Assembly: GCA_019310865.1 (NCBI GenBank)
Contig: JAFDDL010000050.1
Coordinates: 1-12,426, forward strand
DNA from: Deltaproteobacteria bacterium
Lineage (GTDB): Bacteria > Desulfobacterota > Desulfobacteria > Desulfobacterales > JAFDDL01
Length of the DNA: 12,426 nucleotides
Reading direction: 5' to 3'
Part shown: in pieces, positions 1 through 6,016 of the stretch
Position numbering within the stretch: the first letter of the stretch is position 1
Layout: every line of letters starts with the position of its first letter
The notes under the pieces: model-generated
Told to the model about the DNA's origin: nothing
Database searches by the model: none
Seen by the model: only the letters and a program-made list of their open reading frames with translations
Position numbers and translations under genes: made by a program

Positions 1-143
1 CGCCAATATTCCGTCATTGTTTTGACAGTCGGCGCCATTCTTGCTGGTGCAGACCGAGCCTTCCGTTGTCCCATCCTTAGCAATAACTCTAAATCTTAAA
101 TATTTACAATTAGTTATCTATGATTGGCCTGATCTTGTCGCAC
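1..143. other. Left-edge region upstream of the operon promoter, no supportable gene
   Basis: No convincing gene is visible. Plus frame 1 is open from the left edge to a TAA at 97-99 (32 codons) and could be the 3' end of a gene outside the window. The same codon phase on the minus strand is also open, from a stop at 118-120 out through the left edge, and reads as a hydrophilic, two-cysteine peptide, but it has no ATG, GTG or TTG near its 5' end. Neither reading has independent support. Positions about 88-122 are A+T-rich, as is common between an enhancer site and a sigma-54 promoter, where DNA bending helps. I saw no good match to an IHF site. Confidence 0.4.
13..26. promoter_or_regulatory. 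GTCA-N6-TGAC palindrome, candidate activator (FleQ/FlrA/FlrC-like) binding site
   Basis: The sequence GTCATTGTTTTGAC has perfect 4-bp inverted arms around an A/T-rich 6-bp core. Its length and arms agree with the FleQ-box pattern as I remember it for Pseudomonas (GTCA, A/T-rich centre, TGAC). It lies about 118 bp upstream of the -24 element, a usual distance for a sigma-54 enhancer. The link to a specific regulator is inference: no regulator gene is in the window and the site occurs only once here. Confidence 0.35.
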
Positions 144-160
144 TTGGCACAAAGGTTGCT
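144..160 (+). promoter_or_regulatory. Sigma-54 (RpoN) -24/-12 promoter for the flagellar operon
   Basis: TTGGCACAAAGGTTGCT matches the sigma-54 consensus TGGCAC(R)-N4-TTGC(W) with the invariant GG at 146-147 and GC at 158-159, exactly 10 nt apart. Transcription would start near 171, about 78 nt before the motA start codon. Sigma-54 control of the basal-body and export genes is established for polar flagella in Pseudomonas and Vibrio and fits a hierarchy in which FliA, at the far end of this operon, turns on later genes. Such a promoter needs a AAA+ enhancer-binding protein, which is not encoded in the window. Confidence 0.88.
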
Positions 161-182
161 ACACTGCTATGGCACAGAGTAA

Positions 183-216
183 GTTTGTGGGGGGTCCATG
201 TGGGATTTCCTCAAAC
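183..216 (+). promoter_or_regulatory. Possible leader hairpin in the motA 5' UTR
   Basis: GTTTG at 183-187 pairs with CAAAC at 212-216. After one T/T mismatch the stem continues with two G-C pairs (189-190 with 209-210) and three possible G-U pairs (191-193 with 206-208). The ATG at 198 would sit in the loop and the G-rich run before it would be paired. This is a hand-drawn structure with no energy calculation, and much of its upper stem depends on wobble pairs. Confidence 0.25.
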
Positions 217-242
217 ATAAACCGGTTAAAGAAAAAGAGTAA
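198..242 (+). CDS. Possible 14-residue leader peptide upstream of motA
   Basis: ATG at 198 opens a 14-codon frame (MWDFLKHKPVKEKE) ending with TAA at 240-242, six nucleotides before the motA ATG. A G-rich stretch at 189-194 could act as a poor ribosome-binding site, although it is only 3 nt from the ATG. The predicted sigma-54 start near 171 puts this frame within the mRNA leader. The short lysine/glutamate-rich peptide resembles no family I know. It could couple translation into motA, or be a chance frame. Confidence is low because a frame this short needs no selection to exist. Confidence 0.22.
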   Translation: MWDFLKHKPVKEKE

Positions 243-248
243 AAATTT

Positions 249-1013
249 ATGGATATCGCAACCCTGCTCGGTATAGTTTCGGCCTTCGGACTCGTTGTAA
301 CCGCCATTTCCATGGGCGGGGGTCTCATTCTTTTTGTCGATGTGGCTTCCATGATGATTGTTGTGGGAGGGACACTTGGGACCACCATGATAAACTACCC
401 GCTTAAAGATGTTCTTGGCTCGGTGGCTGTCGTGAAGAATGCTTTTTTCAGCGGCAGCACCATGGCGTCCGAAGAGATAATCAAAACCTTTGTCGATCTG
501 GGATCCAAGGCAAGGCGGGAAGGCATCCTGGCACTGGAAGCGGATGTCAAGGAGATCAAGGATGAGTTTTTGCAAAAAGGATTGCAGATGTCCGTGGATG
601 GATTGGAGCCCCAGTCGATCCAGGAAATCATGGACACGGAAATTGATTATCTAAAAGGACGGCACCAATTGGGAGCTGAGGTTTTTGCCACCATGGGCAC
701 CTTTGCTCCGGCACTGGGAATGATCGGGACATTGATCGGTTTGGTATCCATGCTTCAATCCATGGATGATCCCAGTTCCATTGGTCCGGCCATGGCGGTT
801 GCCTTGCTGACAACCTTTTACGGTTCGGTCATGGCCAACCTGATTTGCATGCCCATTTCCGGAAAGCTCAAGAGTCGCAGCAAGGAAGAAGCCCAGGCCA
901 AAGAGATGGTGATTGAAGGGGTGTTGTCGCTGACCCGTGGCGAGAACCCAAGAATACTTGAACAGAAGATGCTGGCCTTTGTTCCGCCCAAAATGCGACA
1001 AAGCAGTTTTTAG
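249..1013 (+). CDS. motA: Flagellar motor stator protein MotA (PomA-like)
   Basis: MotA forms the five-subunit ring around the MotB dimer in the inner membrane and converts ion flow into torque on FliG. The 254-residue product has the family architecture: two N-terminal membrane helices (about 4-22 and 30-50), a long cytoplasmic loop, and two further helices (about 148-170 and 180-203). The loop carries the charged torque motif with R89/R90, E91 and E97, and the two conserved prolines appear as P154 in helix 3 and P202 at the end of helix 4. The stretch DDPSSIGPAMAVALLTT is closer to the Vibrio PomA style than to E. coli MotA, so sodium coupling is possible but unproven. The ATG is preceded by a modest AGAG about 9 nt upstream. 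It is the first full-length gene after the sigma-54 promoter. Confidence 0.96.
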   Translation: MDIATLLGIVSAFGLVVTAISMGGGLILFVDVASMMIVVGGTLGTTMINYPLKDVLGSVAVVKNAFFSGSTMASEEIIKTFVDLGSKARREGILALEADVKEIKDEFLQKGLQMSVDGLEPQSIQEIMDTEIDYLKGRHQLGAEVFATMGTFAPALGMIGTLIGLVSMLQSMDDPSSIGPAMAVALLTTFYGSVMANLICMPISGKLKSRSKEEAQAKEMVIEGVLSLTRGENPRILEQKMLAFVPPKMRQSSF

Positions 1014-1059
1014 AGGCCACCCAAGCGATTGAAAGCAGAAACCGAAATCGGTAACAGAG

Positions 1060-1812
1060 ATGGGAAGAAAACGAAACAAAAGCGAAGAAGAAAACAAGCC
1101 GAACCTGATTCAGGTCATGACGGTTTCGTTGTTTATTATTCTTCTGGCATTCTTCATTCTGCTTAACTCCCTGGCTGTCGCGGATGAGCAACGCCGGCGG
1201 GTAGCAATAGGATCGCTGATGGAAAATTTTGGTATTCTCTCGGGTGGCTTTTCGGTTCTTCAGAGCAAAGAGTCAAGAATTACCACTGAAAAAATCAGCA
1301 AAATCACCAGCCTTCTTGACTTTACCGATATGGTCAAGGGCAATGACGATGCATTCCAAGACCTGCTTGTTACCGCCGACCCGAAACGCAGTATCGTGTC
1401 GATCCCGGCCGCTTTGCTGTTTGAACCCGGGCAAACTCAGCTTTTACCCAAGGGGTATCCGGTGCTGGACAGGCTTTGTAAGGCTGCTAGGGAGACCCTG
1501 TTTTCGGTGGATATCAGCGGATATATGGATAAGGGTACCGGCGTCATCGTCGGCGAATATACGCCCCGGGAACTGTCAGCCCTGAGAGCGCTGGCGGTAT
1601 CGCAGTATTTTGTTGAAACCGGAAAGGTGCCGGCAGAGCTGATGACGGCCTATGGCTGGGGTCCGTATCGGCCGGTGGCGTCCAATCAATTAAAGGAGAC
1701 CCGGGCCATTAACCAGCGTGTGGAAGTGGTTATTGCCTATAGTAAAAAACTGGACAAGCCCAAAGGCTATTTCACGTTTCGAAAGTTCTTTTTTAACGTT
1801 TTTAACAAATAG
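1060..1812 (+). CDS. MotB-like OmpA-domain protein lacking the ion-binding aspartate
   Basis: This 250-residue protein has a short charged N-terminus, one membrane helix (about 16-40), a periplasmic linker, and a C-terminal OmpA/MotB peptidoglycan-binding domain (about 105-225). The domain keeps a GYMD segment in place of the usual GHTD, the ELSALRALAV helix and the closing NQRVEVV. Aligned without gaps from the shared Pro-Asn (14-15 here, 17-18 downstream) through the LLxFFxLL core, the essential MotB Asp (D32 in E. coli, D26 in the next gene) is S23 here. It therefore probably cannot carry ions alone. It may be a structural stator partner, a regulatory subunit, or a peptidoglycan anchor; this is inference. 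It lies 46 nt after motA with no strong Shine-Dalgarno, and ends in TAG in the same frame as the next gene. Identity as a MotB relative is secure; function is not. Confidence 0.88.
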   Translation: MGRKRNKSEEENKPNLIQVMTVSLFIILLAFFILLNSLAVADEQRRRVAIGSLMENFGILSGGFSVLQSKESRITTEKISKITSLLDFTDMVKGNDDAFQDLLVTADPKRSIVSIPAALLFEPGQTQLLPKGYPVLDRLCKAARETLFSVDISGYMDKGTGVIVGEYTPRELSALRALAVSQYFVETGKVPAELMTAYGWGPYRPVASNQLKETRAINQRVEVVIAYSKKLDKPKGYFTFRKFFFNVFNK

Positions 1813-1823
1813 ATTGTAACATT

Positions 1824-1857
1824 CCCCTCAGACTGGGGCATTGCGCTGACAGCGCGA
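1824..1857 (+). promoter_or_regulatory. Two small hairpins between the MotB-type genes
   Basis: CCCC at 1824-1827 can pair with GGGG at 1835-1838 around a 7-nt loop. GCGCT at 1843-1847 pairs perfectly with AGCGC at 1851-1855 around GAC, and can be extended by one G-U and one A-U pair to 1841-1857. A competing GCGC pairing (1852-1855 with 1862-1865) is also possible. No U-run follows, so this is not an intrinsic terminator. The structures lie just upstream of the next start codon, which lacks a visible Shine-Dalgarno, so they might tune its translation. No folding energy was computed. Confidence 0.3.
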
Positions 1858-1869
1858 GCGAGCGCATCC

Positions 1870-2604
1870 ATGGCATCTCGAAAAGAAATCAATACCGGCG
1901 CTAATGACCAAGTCGATCCCAATGCCTGGATGACGACTTTTGGCGACCTGGTGATGCTCTTGCTGACCTTTTTCGTTCTGCTCCTGACAATGAAATCCAT
2001 GGATTCCGGCAAGGTCAGGGAAATATTTGTGCGCACATATGGTCCCCTCGATTTTATCACAAAGGATGATCATGTCGAACCACTGGCGGAGTTTGATCAT
2101 TATATCAAAGCGGTTGTGATCACCAGCACGGAAGCGCTTGAAAAGGCGATCGACCTGTTGGAAGGAATTGATCCCATCCCCAATAAGAAACGAGCGCCCA
2201 TCTATTTGCGCGATGTTATCGAGGTGACCGAAACCGAAAAAGGGGTGGTGATCACCCTGGAGTCCGATCGCTTGTTCGACTCCGGGGAAGCCGGTATTGA
2301 TCCGGACCGTCTGGATATTCTCGATGCCATCGGCGGGCTGTTTCGATACGCCACCAACGATATATTGATCATGGGTCATACGGATACGGATCCCATCCGA
2401 ACGGACCGTTTCGAATCCAATCGGGAGCTTTCGCTGTATCGTTCCCTTAGCGTGTTGTATTATTTGGTTGACAACCATGGATTGCAGCCTGAACGACTGG
2501 CTGCCGGCGGATTTGGGGATTTGACACCCAGATATCCCAATGACACGGCAGAAAACCGGGCAAAAAACCGGCGGGTGGAGTTTATTTTGCGAAAACCTGT
2601 ATAG
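1870..2604 (+). CDS. motB: Flagellar motor stator protein MotB (PomB-like)
   Basis: MotB dimerises inside the MotA ring, carries the ion in its membrane helix and anchors the stator to peptidoglycan. The 244-residue product has the N-terminal signature NAWMTTFGDLVMLLLTFF, with the ion-binding Asp at D26 in a helix of about residues 20-40, then a plug/linker region and a C-terminal OmpA domain. That domain has the textbook GHTD motif, the NRELSLYRSLSV helix and the ending NRAKNRRVEF. The TFGD context resembles PomB. The ATG at 1870 has no Shine-Dalgarno, and the frame is open back to the TAG that ends the preceding paralogue at 1810-1812, so a non-ATG start (CTG 1846 has GGGG seven nt before it) cannot be excluded. 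ATG remains the simplest choice because it gives a normal-length N-terminus. Confidence 0.95.
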   Translation: MASRKEINTGANDQVDPNAWMTTFGDLVMLLLTFFVLLLTMKSMDSGKVREIFVRTYGPLDFITKDDHVEPLAEFDHYIKAVVITSTEALEKAIDLLEGIDPIPNKKRAPIYLRDVIEVTETEKGVVITLESDRLFDSGEAGIDPDRLDILDAIGGLFRYATNDILIMGHTDTDPIRTDRFESNRELSLYRSLSVLYYLVDNHGLQPERLAAGGFGDLTPRYPNDTAENRAKNRRVEFILRKPV

Positions 2605-2619
2605 AAAGGGAGACAATCA

Positions 2620-3123
2620 GTGGCGGAAGAAAAAGAAAAGGAAAAAGAAAACGAAGAAAAAAAAGGATCACCGTTAAAGCTGATCATCATCATTGCTGTG
2701 GTACAGGTCGTTTTGGTGGCCGGTGGATTTGTGGTGTGGAGTATGTTTTTATCGGATTCAGGCGCTGATCCCCAGGCAACGGAGGCAATGGTCCAAGAAG
2801 CGCAAGAGCTGGAAGCGGAGGCAAGCCAGAATTTTCCCATGGAAACATTTGTGGTGAACCTGAATGATCCGGGTGGCAAACGCTACCTGAAAACCAGGAT
2901 CGCCCTGGAATATTTTAGTGAAGAGCTTAGCGAAGAGTTGCGCCAGCGGCTTCCTCAGCTTCGCGATGTCATCCTGTTGTTTCTCAGCAGCAAGGGGCTC
3001 GATGATATTCAGGGCGTTGAGGGAAAAATTGCATTGCGCCGGGAACTGATCCAGCGAATCAATCAGGTGCTTAAAACCGGTAAAATCAGAAACCTTTATT
3101 TTACCCAGTTTGTGATCCAGTAA
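2620..3123 (+). CDS. fliL: Flagellar basal body-associated protein FliL
   Basis: FliL is a single-pass inner-membrane protein that surrounds the stator and supports torque and swimming under load. The 167-residue product shows the expected layout: a very charged cytoplasmic N-terminus (14 of residues 3-15 region are Glu/Lys/Asn), a membrane helix at about 21-44, and a periplasmic stomatin-like domain containing FPMETFVVNLNDPGG and a downstream RYLKTRIALEYF. Translation starts at GTG 2620, supported by AAAGGGAGA at 2605-2613. The stop TAA is followed at once by an in-frame TAG (3121-3126), a tandem stop. The codons for the N-terminus include a run of eight A (2657-2664). Its position between the stator genes and fliM is typical of many flagellar operons. 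Confidence 0.94.
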   Translation: MAEEKEKEKENEEKKGSPLKLIIIIAVVQVVLVAGGFVVWSMFLSDSGADPQATEAMVQEAQELEAEASQNFPMETFVVNLNDPGGKRYLKTRIALEYFSEELSEELRQRLPQLRDVILLFLSSKGLDDIQGVEGKIALRRELIQRINQVLKTGKIRNLYFTQFVIQ

Positions 3124-3138
3124 TAGACCGGCAATATT

Positions 3139-4122
3139 ATGAGCGAAATACTTTCACAAAGTGAAGTCGACAGTCTTCTTTCGGGGTTAAATACCGGCAA
3201 GGTCGAAACGGAAACGGACATTGCACCGGAACCCGATGACATACTGAAGTACGACTTTAAGAATCAGGAACGGGTTATCCGAGGGCGTATGCCGACCTTC
3301 GAGGTCATCAACGAACGTTTCGCCCGGGAGATTCAGTCAAGTATATCCGGTGTGATGCACACCACGGTGGGTATCACCGCGGATTCCATGGAGACCCTCA
3401 AGTTTTCCGAGTTTGGCCGGTCGTTGCCGGTTCCCACCAGTTTGCATATCTTTCGCATGGAACCACTGCGGGGATACGTCATGCTGGTGCTGGAAAGTGA
3501 GCTGGTGTTTAACCTGATCGATACGTTTTTCGGTGGCAGTGGACTGGGAAAGACCAAGATTGAAGGCCGAGAGTTTACCGCCATAGAGGCGCTGATGATC
3601 GGCAAGGTGGTCAAGGCGTGTTTGAAAGATCTGGACAAGGCCTGGTCGCCGGTGGAGTCTGTCAAAACCGCATATGTAAGATCTGAAGTCAATCCCCAGT
3701 TTGCGACCATCGTTCCCCCCACCGACCTGGTGATCGTGTCGAAATTCGAGTTGGAACTGGAACAGAGCTCCGGGACCATTTCGTTGTGCATGCCTTATGC
3801 AATGATCGAACCGATTCGAAACAAACTCTCATCCGGGTTTCAGAGTGATGCCCTGGAGATCGATCGAACCTGGCGAAGCCGAATGGAATCGATCATCCGT
3901 GCTTCGCTGATCGATGTGTCCGTGGAGTTGGGCAAAACCGAAATATCCGGAGAACGTCTGATCAACCTCAAGAAGGGCGACATCATCCAGCTTGAAAAAG
4001 ATGCCGAGAGTTCATTGATTGGTTATGTGGAAGGCATTGCCAAAGTGTCGGGGTATGCCGGCGTGCAGCGTGGTTATCAGGCATTACAGATTGAAAGTCA
4101 CATAGACAGGGAGTTTGCATAA
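3139..4122 (+). CDS. fliM: Flagellar motor switch protein FliM
   Basis: FliM forms the middle of the cytoplasmic C-ring, binds phosphorylated CheY and transmits the switch to FliG. The 327-residue product is family-typical. Residues 4-17 (ILSQSEVDSLLSGL) are the N-terminal CheY-P-binding helix. A short acidic linker follows, then the CheC-like middle domain at about 45-230, including a FFGGSGLG loop. A C-terminal SpoA/FliN-like domain at about 245-323 contains VELGKTEISGERLINLKKGD and ends shortly before the C-terminus. The ATG at 3139 lies 15 nt after the fliL stop and has only a weak Shine-Dalgarno. Its stop TAA shares its last A with the fliN ATG (TAATG), so the two C-ring proteins are probably translated together. 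Confidence 0.97.
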   Translation: MSEILSQSEVDSLLSGLNTGKVETETDIAPEPDDILKYDFKNQERVIRGRMPTFEVINERFAREIQSSISGVMHTTVGITADSMETLKFSEFGRSLPVPTSLHIFRMEPLRGYVMLVLESELVFNLIDTFFGGSGLGKTKIEGREFTAIEALMIGKVVKACLKDLDKAWSPVESVKTAYVRSEVNPQFATIVPPTDLVIVSKFELELEQSSGTISLCMPYAMIEPIRNKLSSGFQSDALEIDRTWRSRMESIIRASLIDVSVELGKTEISGERLINLKKGDIIQLEKDAESSLIGYVEGIAKVSGYAGVQRGYQALQIESHIDREFA

Positions 4123-4451
4123 TGGAAGAAAACGTTAATGACACAGGCGCAGTCGATTCATCGGTAGACGTCGCCGCTGCGGACGAAGGCGTCCGGGACA
4201 TGGGCTTTATTCTAGATATCCCCCTGGAGCTGAGCGTTGAACTGGGACGCACCAAAATGCTGGTGAACGATCTGCTCCAGCTCGGGCAAGGATCCATCGT
4301 AGAACTCAACAAGATTGCCGGTGAGCCCCTTGAAGTTTTCATCAACCGAAAGCTTGTTGCAAGGGGTGAAGTGGTGGTCGTCAACGAAAAATTCGGGGTG
4401 CGATTGACCGACATCGTCAGCCCCATGGAACGGGTGAAGAGCCTTGGCTGA
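4122..4451 (+). CDS. fliN: Flagellar motor switch protein FliN
   Basis: FliN lines the bottom of the C-ring, completes the switch with FliM and docks export cargo through FliH. The 109-residue product has an acidic, low-complexity N-terminus (about 1-28) and one SpoA domain (about 31-105) with the usual IPLELSVELGRT start and RGEVVVVNEKFGVRLTDIV near the end. The length is normal for a short FliN, with none of the CheC-like extension that would make it FliY. The start codon overlaps the fliM stop by one base, with GACAGGGAG at about 4105-4113 as ribosome-binding site. Its stop overlaps the fliO start region by 8 nt. Confidence 0.96.
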   Translation: MEENVNDTGAVDSSVDVAAADEGVRDMGFILDIPLELSVELGRTKMLVNDLLQLGQGSIVELNKIAGEPLEVFINRKLVARGEVVVVNEKFGVRLTDIVSPMERVKSLG

Positions 4452-4887
4452 TTTGAAAATAAACGGATTAATGGACGCATTGCCGGCCAATCCGGCAGCT
4501 GCAACGCCTGAGCTGTGGGGAACCATGCTCAAAAGCTTTGGTATGCTGCTGCTTGTCCTGGGCGTTGTGATCGTGGTGCTCTGGCTGATCCGTCGGTATC
4601 TGACTCACCAGGGGAGCCTGGGCCAGCCGGGACTGATCCGAACACTGGCCAGTATGCACGTGGCGCCCAAGGAGCGCATCGCGCTCATCGATGTGCTGGG
4701 CAAAAAAATTCTCGTCGGAATTACGCCCCAGCAAATCAGCTTTCTGGCCAGAATCACCGATGAGGACGACCAGTGTGGCGCCCAACCGACAGCTCCAGAC
4801 GGTTTTTTTAAATCCCTTTTAAAGAAAAAAATGAATGGCGGTTCTCTTACCAGTAGGAAAAAGGAGCCCAACCACCCAACCGGGTAG
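4444..4887 (+). CDS. fliO: Flagellar export-gate assembly protein FliO
   Basis: FliO is a small membrane protein that helps FliP assemble into the export gate. The product (147 residues from TTG 4444) has a short N-terminus, one strong membrane helix at about 29-49, an Arg-Arg-Tyr boundary, and a small cytoplasmic domain with the FliO-typical pattern VAPKERIALIDVLGKKILVG, followed by a lysine-rich tail. The start is uncertain. TTG 4444 lies inside the fliN 3' end with GAAGAG just upstream and would be translationally coupled; ATG 4471 (residue 10) is the alternative, with a poor ribosome-binding site. Either keeps the domain whole. Identity rests on the helix-plus-domain pattern and on the position directly before fliP. 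Confidence 0.88.
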   Translation: MADLKINGLMDALPANPAAATPELWGTMLKSFGMLLLVLGVVIVVLWLIRRYLTHQGSLGQPGLIRTLASMHVAPKERIALIDVLGKKILVGITPQQISFLARITDEDDQCGAQPTAPDGFFKSLLKKKMNGGSLTSRKKEPNHPTG

Positions 4888-5741
4888 TGGATACCGAGCC
4901 AATGATACAAGCATGTGAAAGCCAATCCAGTCGTTCAAAGGGATTTTCTCCCATTGGGACATGCCCCTGCCTTGCTGTGAAGATTTTCGGCGTGGTGGCT
5001 TTGGTCATTTTGTTGTTGGGAATCTGCATGCCGACGGCAGCAGATGCGGCGCCGTTTTCGCTGCCGTCCGTGACCTTTGGCGTGGACCAGACCGAAGAAC
5101 CGGGAGAGGTGGCTGTTGCGCTTCAGATTATCGCATTGTTGACCGTTTTATCCCTGGCGCCGGCGATTTTAATCCTGATGACCTCATTTACCCGTCTGGT
5201 TATCGTGTTTCATTTTTTGCGCCAGGCCCTGGGGACCATGCAAAGCCCGCCCAATCAGGTGGTGGTGGGACTGGCGCTCTTTATGACCTTTTTTATCATG
5301 GCGCCGGTTTGGCAGCAGGTCTACGACAATTCGCTACGCCCTTACCTGGATGAGGAAATATCGATTTCCGAGGCGTTTGAAAAGGCCGAATTGCCGGTGA
5401 AAAAATTCATGATGGTCAACACGCGGGAAAAGGATCTGGCGTTGTTTGTCAAAGCATCCGGGCAGCAGCGGCCCCAGTCGCGAGAAGATGTGTCGCTGCT
5501 GTCATTGATTCCCGCATTTGTCATCAGTGAACTGAAAACAGCGTTTATCATCGGCTTTGTTCTCTATGTTCCGTTTTTGATAATCGACATGGTTGTGGCC
5601 AGTGTTTTGCTTTCCATGGGCATGATGATGCTGCCGCCGGTTATGATCTCCATGCCGTTTAAACTGATGCTTTTTGTACTGGTGGACGGGTGGCATCTTT
5701 TGGCCGGATCCATGATTAAAAGTTTCGGGGTGATCCAATGA
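4887..5741 (+). CDS. fliP: Flagellar type III export gate protein FliP
   Basis: Five FliP subunits with FliQ and FliR form the helical export gate at the centre of the MS-ring. Core family segments are present: LAPAILILMTSFTRLVIV, then a segment with RQALGTMQSPPNQVVVGLAL and its following helix, a periplasmic loop, and a C-terminal helix pair with SMGMMMLPPVMISMPFKLML. Residues about 32-55 form a hydrophobic stretch ending in an Ala-rich site, consistent with the cleavable signal peptide known for FliP. From GTG 4887 the protein is 284 residues, with a roughly 30-residue polar, Cys-containing extension before that signal, longer than the usual family (about 245). ATG 4902 and GTG 4977 are alternative starts, and none has a good Shine-Dalgarno. 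GTG 4887 overlaps the fliO stop by one base, favouring coupling. Confidence 0.95.
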   Translation: MDTEPMIQACESQSSRSKGFSPIGTCPCLAVKIFGVVALVILLLGICMPTAADAAPFSLPSVTFGVDQTEEPGEVAVALQIIALLTVLSLAPAILILMTSFTRLVIVFHFLRQALGTMQSPPNQVVVGLALFMTFFIMAPVWQQVYDNSLRPYLDEEISISEAFEKAELPVKKFMMVNTREKDLALFVKASGQQRPQSREDVSLLSLIPAFVISELKTAFIIGFVLYVPFLIIDMVVASVLLSMGMMMLPPVMISMPFKLMLFVLVDGWHLLAGSMIKSFGVIQ

Positions 5742-6007
5742 CACCGGAATTTGTCGTCAGCTTTGCTAAAGAGGCGATTCAACTGACCATTCTGATTTCC
5801 ATGCCAATGCTGGGAATTGGTCTGATCGTGGGGTTGGCGGTGAGCATTTTCCAGGCAACCACCTCCATTCAGGAAATGACGCTCACTTTCGTACCGAAAA
5901 TCGTAGCCGTTCTGCTGGGACTGCTGTATTTCGCGCCCTGGATGCTGGAGAAAATCACCCAGTTTACCGAACGGATCATTACCCAACTTCCCCTATATAT
6001 TAGGTAA
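5738..6007 (+). CDS. fliQ: Flagellar type III export gate protein FliQ
   Basis: FliQ subunits wrap around FliP and FliR in the export gate. The 89-residue product is full length and consists of two membrane hairpin helices (about 14-38 and 52-73) joined by the invariant loop SIFQATTSIQEMTLTFVPKI, which matches the family pattern SIFQA-x-T-x-IQE-x-TLTFVPKI. The ATG overlaps the fliP stop codon (ATGA at 5738-5741), the tightest form of coupling, as expected for subunits that assemble together in fixed ratio. The gene ends at TAA 6005-6007, where AAGGGG begins the ribosome-binding site of fliR. Confidence 0.97.
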   Translation: MTPEFVVSFAKEAIQLTILISMPMLGIGLIVGLAVSIFQATTSIQEMTLTFVPKIVAVLLGLLYFAPWMLEKITQFTERIITQLPLYIR

Positions 6008-6016
6008 GGGGCGCTG

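Noticed and set aside
169..276. 35-codon frame from ATG 169 overlapping motA
   Set aside because: It begins at or before the predicted transcript start, has no ribosome-binding site and reads out of frame into motA.
1824..1857. Intrinsic terminator between the MotB-type genes
   Set aside because: The stems are short and no U-run follows, and the downstream gene is part of the same stator set.
1828..2616. Long minus-strand open frame (262 codons) opposite motB
   Set aside because: It is a full antisense shadow of motB, which has clear domains; the translation shows no family features and no ribosome-binding site.
2657..2664. Run of eight A in the fliL N-terminal codons as a phase-variation or slippage site
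   Set aside because: It arises naturally from Lys/Glu-rich codons, and a +1 shift stops within a few codons; nothing suggests selected frameshifting.
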